Below, piece after piece: positions 55,138 through 64,000 of a stretch of DNA of 64,000 nucleotides (its first letter is position 1; the number at the start of each line of letters is the position of its first letter). The notes below the pieces were generated by a model. That model did no database searches and was not told where the DNA came from. It saw nothing but the letters and a program-made list of their open reading frames with translations. A program made the translations under genes and the position numbers. Source of the DNA: Pyrus communis (Eukaryota; Streptophyta; Magnoliopsida; Rosales; Rosaceae); the NCBI RefSeq assembly GCF_963583255.1, contig NC_084807.1, positions 17,884,572 through 17,948,571 of the forward strand, in the 5' to 3' direction.

Positions 55138-58100
55138 TCCTTGTCATATGCCTTTCACTTTCTTGTCATATACCTTTTTATAATCTAGACTTACATTTAG
55201 CCAACCTCCGTACTGCATCACCCCACCCTATTACACTTTCTTGAACTTAGCTAAAGTAAGTTTCATTAAGAGGGTAATTCTATTGGATTTGATCACAAGT
55301 TGACAAAATACGTTTTGGTTCTTTTCCACATCACACCATCATATCATAACTGCCTGGGCTTATAATGCCATTTCACTGATGGGTATCATCTGTCTTTTGC
55401 TATCTTTAGGCAGTCCTGTTCTTGGGTACTTAGCTGCTGGCATCTTGATTGGGCCTTATGGCCTTTCTATTATTCGTCATGTACATGGGACAAAGGCAAT
55501 TGCTGAATTTGGGGTTGTTTTCTTGCTGTTCAACATTGGCCTCGAGGTGGAGTGGACAAATTGGACATATTGCTATTTCAATTTGATCAAAAGAAAATAT
55601 TATGCTTAGTTTGAATTACAATGAGGAAAATTAACAAGACTCTGGTTTGCATTTTTTAGCTTTCTGTTGAAAGGTTGAGTTCAATGAAGAAATACGTATT
55701 TGGATTAGGCTCTGCTCAGGTGATTTACTCATACTCGTTTCGGCCTGGTCATTAGTAAGATTTTCTGTATTGGTAGTGAGAAACAAGTTTTCTATCAGTT
55801 TGTTAATATGCATAACCAATGCAGGTTTTGGTGACAGCTGTTGTTATTGGTGTGGTTGCTCATTATGTTTGTGGGCTGCCTGGTCCTGCTGCAATAGTAA
55901 TTGGCAATGGTCTGGCTTTATCATCCACTGCAGTTGTTCTGCAGGTAATGATTGGCTTTGTTTATTTGCTCATTCAAAATGTAATTATATGGGTAGATAG
56001 ATGATGAAATACAATATTGAGTATCTGGATATGTTCAATACAGATATATTCAGTTACTAAGTGGTTTTTGGACCTTATAATAATTACAAAATTCATGATA
56101 ACTATGATGAAGTGGGTAACTACTGTGGAAATTTTCCTTCTTTGAGAAAAAAAAAATTGAAAAAAAAAAAGCCTTGTTCTCTTGGAAAGGGGTCTGGGGT
56201 GTGAATGTTCCAGTAAAAGCAGCCTTCTTCATGTGAGAACTGAGAAGCGGCTCACCATAACAGTTTAATTATTGATGGTTTGTGGGTTAGAGGCACAATA
56301 TTGGTGAGTAGGTATTGTTTGTGTCAAACGCAGCAGGCCAGCACAAAGAATGATTTAATTCTTCTGCATTGTTCAGTGGCTTCAAAATACTGGTTTTTAT
56401 CCTATATACGTTTAGTATTTCTTGTAGTTCAGTTTCTGGTTCTCCATCAGGTTGACATGTTTAGTTCGTTAGAAGCACAATAGAGCAGTGTGTATATTGT
56501 TCATCATGTGTGGATTCTGGTGTGGTGGTCAGAGTGGTACGTAAGAACTTTTGAAGAAGAGGAATCCTATGATTATTTAAGGATGTTTGAGTGGATGACA
56601 ATGAAATCGAGTTTTTTTGTTTTGTTTTGTTCTTCCTAGATTTCTTGCTTGATCTTATTTTAGTCTATCCATGTTATTTATGGTTTCTGTTCATGGGTTG
56701 CACTTCTCTGCACTTTTTTCCCAATAATTTAATTTTTTTTTTTTTTATAAGAAAAGACTGCAAGAGCCTTCTAATGAATATTGTTTTGACAGGCAAGTAA
56801 TTAATATGCTTCAACTTATTTTCAGGTCTTGCAAGAGCGGGGTGAGAGCACTTCGCGTCATGGCCGTGCTACGTTTTCTGTCCTACTTTTCCAGGTCACT
56901 TTGAATTTTAAAAAACATGTCAAGGGTCCATTGGTTTCAAAAGAATTCATTTTCTGGAAAATGACTCGGTACATTTTTTAATATATTAATGGCATATTTG
57001 GTTGAATTGAATGTCAAACTTAGAGTTTGTGGTCTAGTTGGATCAACTAAACATCTTGACTCATGCTGACACATAGATCCATGATTTTAGAGTCCTTACA
57101 TTTGCATCTTTACAGTGAGCAATTATGGTAGGGTCATCAGCTTCAGCAATGCATACCCATCAGAGCTTTAAATTTAGTGCATGGTTAAGTGATGTTATGG
57201 TTACGTACTATGTGTTGATTCTTGGCAATTAAATTGCTACCCGTTCCATCATTATTTTAGGCTTTTCTTTGCACCTCTGGTTATTTCATATCATCTAGGT
57301 TTGTTTCACAAATCATTGAACTAAATTAGTTACATTACTCACTTTTTGGTTAATTTTCAGGATTTGGCTGTTGTGGTTTTGCTGATTCTTATACCTCTGA
57401 TTTCACCAAATTCATCCAAAGGAGGGGTAATACTACTTATCCTCTCCCCTTGCTGTTGAGAATCTAATCGTTGTTCACAACTTCAGAGCCAAACATGCTA
57501 CTTATTTTTATGATACTAAGTAACTTCGTCTTCTACTTGTAGATTGGTTTTCAAGCCATTGCTGAAGCTCTTGGACTTGCTGCTGTAAAGGCAGCAGTTG
57601 CCATCACGGCCATAATTGCTGGTGGACGCTTGGTAAGTCTTTGTACATCCAAAACTTTCGAGAATTATGTCAATGAAATGGGTGAATTCCCAGGAAAAGT
57701 AACTGCACGGTTGGTTTAGGCATTTACAGTTGAAGCTTCAAATGGTTCAACAGACTACCTAGTCTCCATTGTTGCAATCTTGATTGAAATGCTAAACCAT
57801 GTTCTCTTAGAGTAAAGGACTGTGAGGAGAGGAAACATATATTTCATATTGCTTGAGAAAACAAGTTTGGAACGTTTTCCAATTTTTTTACAAGCTCTGT
57901 TGTTTTATCTCATCAAGTTCTTTTCAGAGTTAAGTTTGTGTGTTGAACATAATGTTTCTTTTTGTGGTTTTGCAGCTGCTTCGACCAATTTATAGGCAAA
58001 TTGCAGAAAATCAAAATGCAGAAATATTTTCCGCCAATACTTTGCTTGTTATTCTAGGAACAAGTCTTCTCACTGCCAGGGTAGATTGTGCATTCTATGT

Positions 58101-61100
58101 CTTTTAGTTAATTTATTTTTGGGTCGTTCCTGAGAGTTACAAAGTTTTGTGCTTTTCTTTTGTCTCTTGAATAGGCTGGACTATCCATGGCATTGGGAGC
58201 ATTTTTGGCTGGTTTGCTTCTTGCAGAAACTGAATTTTCTTTACAGGTTGAGTCAGATATTGCTCCATATCGTGGTCTTCTACTGGGCCTCTTCTTTATG
58301 ACGGTATGTGGTTTCTGGTGGCAATTGTTTGAGGTTGAATTGAGAGAATAATTGAGAAATAGAGAGGGAAGACCTTCCCCCAAAACTACTTTTTGTTCAA
58401 AAACAGAAAAGAAACCCCTGACATAGTCAGTCCACTCTCGGGTTGATCGTACATGTCTTTAATTGGTTGGGATGTCAATCCATGATTTCCTAGCATTTCT
58501 TTCCATACCACCTCAAGAATTTTGAACAAATATTACATACCGTAATCTAAAAGTGAGTCATAAAGTGTCACTCTTTCTGTAATGTTAGATGATACTGCTT
58601 GTAAGAAACAGTTCTCTGTGATTGCTTGAAATGGATTTTCTTCTGGATTATATGATATCAAGGAAACTTAGCGGATTGTTTAAAACGAAATTATCCAATT
58701 TCTAATTTAGAGAAGGATGTTACTTGAGTTCTTGACTTTGAAGTTGTTTTTAATTTTAGTCAAATGATCCTGTCAGTCTATTGTCTTTACAATGTCGCTC
58801 TTATATCTGCAATTTGTAACAACTATTTTTATGGGTTTTCAGGTTGGAATGTCTATTGATCCGAAACTTCTTCTTTCAAACTTCCCGGTTATAGCTGGAT
58901 CATTAGGACTTCTGATTGGTGGCAAATCCTTATTGGTTGGTTTGATTGGCAAACTGTTTGGCGTTTCAATAATATCTGCAATAAGAGTTGGTCTTCTTCT
59001 TGCTCCTGGTGGAGAGTTTGCATTTGTTGCATTTGGTGAAGCTGTTAATCAGGTTGATTCCTTTAGCCGTTGATAGTGCTTCTGAGAATTGCTGGTTTGC
59101 ATATAGCAGCTATAAAAATTTACCAAGTTTATATGGTCTTTTTGGTGTTTATTTCGTACAAGTAATGTAGTTGTGGATAGTAGCCTTCTTTTAATGCATT
59201 AAAGGTGTTAACCAATATTACAAATTAAGATTCATAATGTTAAGTTGACAGGGTAAAAACAATACTGAATGTTTTTATTAAATTGCTATTGAAAATTGAC
59301 TAACTACTTTGCTAGTTGGTGTTATATGCAGCTTTATGTCTTCTCAGCCATTCTGCAATGTTAGAAGTATCGTATTAACTGTGGCATCTGCAGGGAATAA
59401 TGACTCCTCAGTTATCATCTTTGCTCTTCCTTGTCGTTGGAATTTCAATGGCCATCACACCATGGCTAGCTGCTGGAGGGCAGTTAATTGCATCTCGTTT
59501 TGAGGTGCATGACGTTCGAAGTTTACTACCAGTTGAGAGTGAGGTAAAATGCCTGACGAAGATGTACTGTTGTCACTCTTGATGCTCTGCCTAGACTTAT
59601 TGTTAAAAAGCATTGTCTCCCACCCAGAAAATCCTTTTAATTAGAATCTACAACATTATATTTCCCTGTTTATTTAGGAAATTGATTAGCATATAATAAC
59701 TGCAACTATGCACTTGATATTTGTTAATTCTTATTTTCTTGTTGTTTAGGTTGTGTTGGAAATGAAACAAATATAATTCTTCATTAATCCTCGACTTTTT
59801 TTGGCAATTACTATTTACTGATAATTGGTGCCTCTTGGATTGCTTACATTTTCAGACGGATGATTTACAAGGTCATATAATCCTCTGTGGATTTGGGCGA
59901 GTTGGCCAGGTTGTAAAAAATTGCAGCTATCATACAATTAATTCTAAATTTTTCAAGCTTTTACATGTATTTGTACCGTTTGTAATTTGTTTTTTCCCTC
60001 CCTTTTTATTTTCAGATAATTGCGCAGCTTCTTTCTGAGAGTCTAATTCCATTTGTAGCTCTTGATGTGAGGAGGTAATCTTGAGGACATTTCGGAATTT
60101 TCTTTATAATTGATATTTCTAGAATTACTACTTTGGATGTTTACATGTTAGTTTCATGTGTATTTAACAACTTCATGTTAGTCTAGTTTGTCTGTACATC
60201 TCAACGGATGGTTTTTGGAGTTTATTTGTGTTCTTAGCCAGTACCAAGGATGTGATAACAATAAAGGAGTATATTTCAAGACCTGAAAATCTTTGGAATG
60301 GTTGTTCTCCAGAATTAGGGTTATAATTCTGCAAAACACTGCAACTCATAATGCCTCGTTATTTTGTTCTTTGTTGTTCAGTGATAGAGTGGCAGTCGGA
60401 CGCTCGCTGGACCTTCCAGTCTACTTTGGAGATGCTGGTAGCCGAGAGGTATGTACAATAAGTTGAAATTATAGTTATTTCATATGCGAGTTTATGATTT
60501 GAAAATGCTTTCTACCCCATGAGTAGGTGCTCCACAAAGTTGGTGCTGAAAGAGCATGCGCTGCAGCAATCACTTTAGATTCTCCTGGTGCAAACTATAG
60601 AACTGTTTGGGCTCTGAGCAAGTATTTCCCTAACGTGAAAACTTTTGTTCGTGCTCATGATGTTGATCATGGTCTTAATTTGGAGAAGGCTGGGGCTACA
60701 GCGGTAATAGTTTTATGCCTGTTCTTAATATGCTTTCTGTTGCCTGTACCTGTCCAAAGTAATTTAATGGATTAGTATATTATTTTATATATTCTTAAGC
60801 AAGATTTTCTGTAATGACGAATGAGTGGCTTAAAAATTGGAATGTTTACTTATAGGTTATCTATCATGCGTCGCATTCATGAGTTGACTAATTCTCACGA
60901 AACTTGCAGGTTGTCCCAGAGACCTTGGAACCTAGTCTACAGTTGGCAGCTGCTGTTCTAGCTCAGGTAAATTAGTTGATTGTCGATATTTCTTTTGACT
61001 TCCATCTAGATGTAAGGATCTAACAGTTGGGACTCTAGTGATCTCAAATTGCACCTCTTTTTAAGCATCATAAGCCAATGCCGTTGGGAGAAAAGACATT

Positions 61101-61678
61101 AACCCACATAGTATATCATCGAGCAGAGATTGGTTGAATGGGTCATGTAATTGGCGAGAGCGTGGTTTTATTTCCATAAATTTGTACATTTCATCATTAG
61201 ATGGCCATCGTGGTGGATTCTTTTTGCTGTATTGTCTTCAAATGCTCAACAGCTTTGCCCACATTCTTCTTTTCTTGTTTTTAAACTTGACATTGCAGTT
61301 TTATGATTGTAACATTGTTTTCGCTGGAAGTGTCTAACATCATCGTCTCCTCTTATTTTATCTCCTCCGCAGGCTAAGCTACCCATGTCAGAGATCGCAT
61401 CAACAATCAATGCGTATAGGTCCCGTCACCTTGCTGAGCTAACTGAGGTACTCCACGTTTAATTTATCTCATCGTCTTCTCCTTTTGTTTTATTTTATTC
61501 TATTTCTCTTCATCCCGATACTTGAGGTAATCGTATTTATGTTTTTCTTCTACAGTTATGTGAAACTAGCGGCAGTTCTCTTGGCTACGGGTTTTCTCGA
61601 ATGATGAGTAAACCCAAAACTCCAACTCCGGATTCCACAGATGAGAACCAGTTCACTGAAGGAACACTGGCAATCTAG
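52719..61678 (+). CDS. KEA2: K+ efflux antiporter, chloroplast envelope (KEA1/KEA2 type), spliced
   Basis: It exchanges K+ for H+ across the inner chloroplast envelope (known for Arabidopsis KEA1/KEA2). Coding exons: 52719-54385, 54553-54724, 54807-54897, 55410-55546, 55660-55719, 55825-55944, 56826-56894, 57361-57426, 57543-57632, 57976-58080, 58175-58303, 58843-59052, 59394-59543, 59856-59909, 60016-60074, 60382-60448, 60527-60703, 60910-60966, 61373-61447, 61556-61678. They total 3,678 nt, 1,225 residues plus stop, close to the family (about 1,170-1,200). All introns are GT-AG. Domains: transit peptide and stromal coiled-coil region (residues about 1-530, EAEKSKNVV near the end), a CPA2 exchanger from about 630 to 1022 ([30 protein letters not shown]), and an RCK/TrkA-N domain from 1023 with the nucleotide motif GFGRVG at 1034-1039. 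The C-terminus EGTLAI is as in the family. KEA1 and KEA2 are close paralogues. I chose KEA2 from the neighbouring FolD gene. Confidence 0.95.
55109..55138 (+). repeat. Poly-T run in KEA intron
   Basis: About 30 T in the intron between exons 4 and 5 (coding numbering). Confidence 0.9.
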
Positions 61679-62570
61679 ATGGTGGCACTGGCAAGCACGG
61701 TAAATGATAAAGGGAAAATGTAGAAACAGCTCGACAACTGTATAGCAGATTACTTCTTCGATTTTGGACCCGAAACGGAAACTACTCATCTTTTAAAGGG
61801 TATACATTGTACAGAAAATACACCGAAGAGGCAATCAATAGCAAACAGTTGGCTGACAAACTTTTGTTCGATAAACTTTGTTGAACAAACCTATATTCTT
61901 GATGCATCCTTCTGTCTGAAGGCACCACCATTAGTTCGTGTTTCTTTATTTTCCGGACGAAAGTACATTGTTATGCGGTTTATGGCTTTGCGGACTGTAG
62001 AGCGAAAATTATGTAACATTAAATGATTCGAAAAATCAACGCATGAGATTAAAAATAAAAAAATGAAAATAATAATTGTAAAAATTAAATTTAACATTTG
62101 TAATATTGAAACCACGTCAAAAAATTATGCATTTTTTCTTTTAATTTATATATATATATTTTTTTTTGGAGAAACGAAATTATTTGAGATGGGTTTAGTT
62201 TTATAATGGATTAACAATAATATGATTCAAATTCGTCAACGAGAATCGAACCTAAAACCTTACTTACAAGTAAATAATTTGTTCATGCAAGCATAATTTG
62301 TTCCTTCTTTAGAATGGGGTGTGATATCCTTATCTTTTTTTACTTCTCACACATTCCTTATGAATTTATGTTTTTTTTATTTTCTTTAACTATGTGTACA
62401 AGATGTAAAAAGAAGAGTGTGGACACCCCTTCAGAATTTCACCGCACTGTTTTTCTACTCTTTGTGACACACAGCTAAAAGCCTAAAACCCCAAAAGGGT
62501 TTTTTGAAGTTTGATCATAACGTACCGAAAACTCCTATGTTCTTCATCTCGTTGTCTGGTAAAACATCAG
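61679..62570. other. Intergenic spacer between KEA and FolD genes
   Basis: It holds the 3' UTR of KEA (no single clear polyadenylation signal), an (AT)n/T-rich stretch at 62145-62170, a dispersed-repeat piece around 62180-62290 (CCTAAAACCTTACTTACAAGTAAA) and the probable FolD promoter. No further gene. Confidence 0.6.
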
Positions 62571-63271
62571 ATGGCTTCGATGGTATTCACGGACTGCTCC
62601 TCCACCACCACGCCTCGCCTCCTCCCCTTTCGGCGGAACCCCCTCTTCCACCGCAACCACGGCGCCGTTTTCCTTCGCCCCCTCGTAAATCCTAGCTCCC
62701 CTAGACGCCTCTCCCTGCACTCCTCCTCCACTTCTTCTTCGCCGTCTCCGTCGCCCACCGGTACGCCTTTCTTCCCTCTCATACATACCTAATTGGAGTT
62801 TTGTTGTAAGAGTGTAATTAACTGTTTGAGAGTGTATTTGTTTCCCTGACGCATTTCATCGAACACGTAGAGGGCTATGAATAAAACCTTGGCAGCATTC
62901 TAAAAGCAATTTCTGTAATTTGGTTGTTGAATTTCCATTTTGCAGTTTCCTTGGCCACTGAAGCATCGGCAAAAGTGATCGATGGGAAAGCCATTGCGAA
63001 GCAAATCAGAGATGAGATCAATGCAGAAGTGTCGAAGATGAAGGATGCAATTGGCATTGTTCCGGGTTTGGCAGTTATTCTTGTTGGGGACAGGAAGGAC
63101 TCTGCCACTTATGTGCGCAACAAGAAGAAAGCTTGTGAGTCCGTGGGTATTAATTCTTTCGAAGTGCGCTTGCCTGAGGATTCCCCGGAACAAGAAGTGC
63201 TCAACTCCATCGCGGGGTTCAATGATGATCCTTCAGTTCATGGCATCCTTGTGCAGCTACCCCTGCCTTCT
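62571..63271 (+). CDS. FOLD4: Bifunctional methylenetetrahydrofolate dehydrogenase/cyclohydrolase, plastid (partial, runs off window)
   Basis: FolD interconverts 5,10-methylene-, 5,10-methenyl- and 10-formyl-tetrahydrofolate with NADP. Exon 1 is 62571-62760 and exon 2 is 62946-63271 (GT donor at 63272). Together they give 516 nt, 172 residues in phase. The ATG at 62571 (MASMVFTDCSSTTTP) opens a Ser/Arg/Pro-rich leader of about 65 residues, typical of a plastid transit peptide and absent from the cytosolic form. Then come KVIDGKAIAKQIRDEI, GLAVILVGDRKDSATYVRNK with the conserved catalytic pair Tyr119 and Lys123 (equivalent to Tyr52 and Lys56 of human MTHFD1), and the substrate-loop motif VHGILVQLPLPS (161-172). 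The rest (about half, including the Rossmann domain) lies beyond 64000. Intron 2 contains a MITE. Confidence 0.93.
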
Positions 63272-63466
63272 GTATGCTTCTAAATTCCAATTTTGCTTTC
63301 CCTTTGTGAAATCATGTTTCAGTCATAATAGAAATAACTAGTTATTCAAACGTTTTAAAGTTAAATCACCAATTTTGCATAATTTCAAGCTCTTTAGTAT
63401 ATTCAATTTCGCCAATATCCTTGTTTAGAAAATAGAGAACTGCTGGTCATGGAGGTTGGTGTTGTA

Positions 63467-63698
63467 GGGCTCGTTTGGAAGTGCTTTTAAAATGACTAGA
63501 AGCGCTTTTGGTGAAATTGATTTTGGGTTCCAGACGCATTTTAAGTGCTTTTTGGAAGAAGGACCAGATATGTGCTTCTTCTAGGAAGCACTTAAAGTGC
63601 TTTCCAGGATTCACTTGGATTTTTACTAAGAATTAGTTTCAAAAACATTTTCACCAAAAACACTTTCAATCATTTTAAAAACACATCCAAACGAGCCC
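63467..63698. mobile_element. Tourist-like MITE in FolD intron 2
   Basis: 232 bp, with terminal inverted repeats of about 50 bp (GGGCTCGTTTGGAAGTGC at left, ACATCCAAACGAGCCC at right, plus inverted CTTTTGGTGAAAT / ATTTTCACCAAAA). The 3-bp flanks are GTA and TTA, fitting a TWA target of PIF/Harbinger with one change. Non-coding. Confidence 0.72.
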
Positions 63699-64000
63699 TT
63701 AGTTTCTTGAGAATGATTGACTTTGTTGACTGTTGCCGATGGAACTCTAGGTTGTTTTGCTATGTGGCTTCAGGGCTTATTCATTTTAATATTTCCTTGG
63801 GGATTTCGTCATATACACGTTTTGTGTACTTAGCTATGAATTAGATAAGGACATGTTGGTTCCCCATTGATTTGCCTCCCTTGTGTCCTCATTTTGTCAT
63901 TAAAACATGAGTCATACGGGATGTATGTGGAGTTCTGTATAACTTTTCACGACCATGGAAATGCAGATGAATTTGCAAACTTATTATAACTGCATTTGTT

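Overview
The window is nuclear DNA of a flowering plant, almost certainly a eudicot and probably a rosid such as apple or pear (Rosaceae). The plant call rests on a spliced chloroplast K+/H+ antiporter gene, a chloroplast-type FolD gene and plant Copia, Gypsy, Cassandra, MULE-like and Au-SINE-like repeats. The Rosaceae call rests only on the general look of the repeats and was not tested by any search.

Layout. Positions 1-3567 are the 3' part of a long-LTR Gypsy-like element. Positions 4108-7453 are a decayed Copia element without its 3' end, joined directly to a broken gene. From 7454 to about 29640 lie three partial copies (A, B, C) of one intron-containing gene whose exons resemble PCNA, the DNA sliding clamp. 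They are interleaved with two full-length Copia elements of one family (9694-14561 on +, 23457-28355 on -), SINE-like units and duplicated fragments. From 29640 to 35100 there are an unidentified exon-like piece, a Gypsy protease remnant, short tandem repeats and a MULE-like element with a 9-bp target duplication. Positions 35428-44957 are a young non-autonomous Gypsy-like element. Its 2,219-bp LTRs show about four differences by eye, it has a tRNA-Asp primer site, a shortened gag/pol-like ORF and an ORF on the opposite strand. It sits at the edge of a Cassandra (5S-like) element (44963-45322). Then come a probable solo LTR (45861-48380), featureless DNA and a second MULE-like element (50703-51907).

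The last 12 kb is ordinary gene space. A KEA1/KEA2-type antiporter (CDS 52719-61678, 20 coding exons that sum to an open frame of 1,225 codons) is followed on the same strand by the 5' part of a plastid bifunctional 5,10-methylenetetrahydrofolate dehydrogenase/cyclohydrolase (from 62571, running off the window). To my recollection the same two genes are neighbours in Arabidopsis (At4g00630 and At4g00620).

The most interesting points are the sliding-clamp-like copies reshuffled by retrotransposons, the opposite-strand coiled-coil ORF with an LxLxL (EAR-like) motif inside a young retrotransposon, a dense cluster of CATGCA (RY) motifs in that element's LTR promoter, an in-frame stop shared by two independently inserted Copia copies, and a target site that appears to have been used twice.
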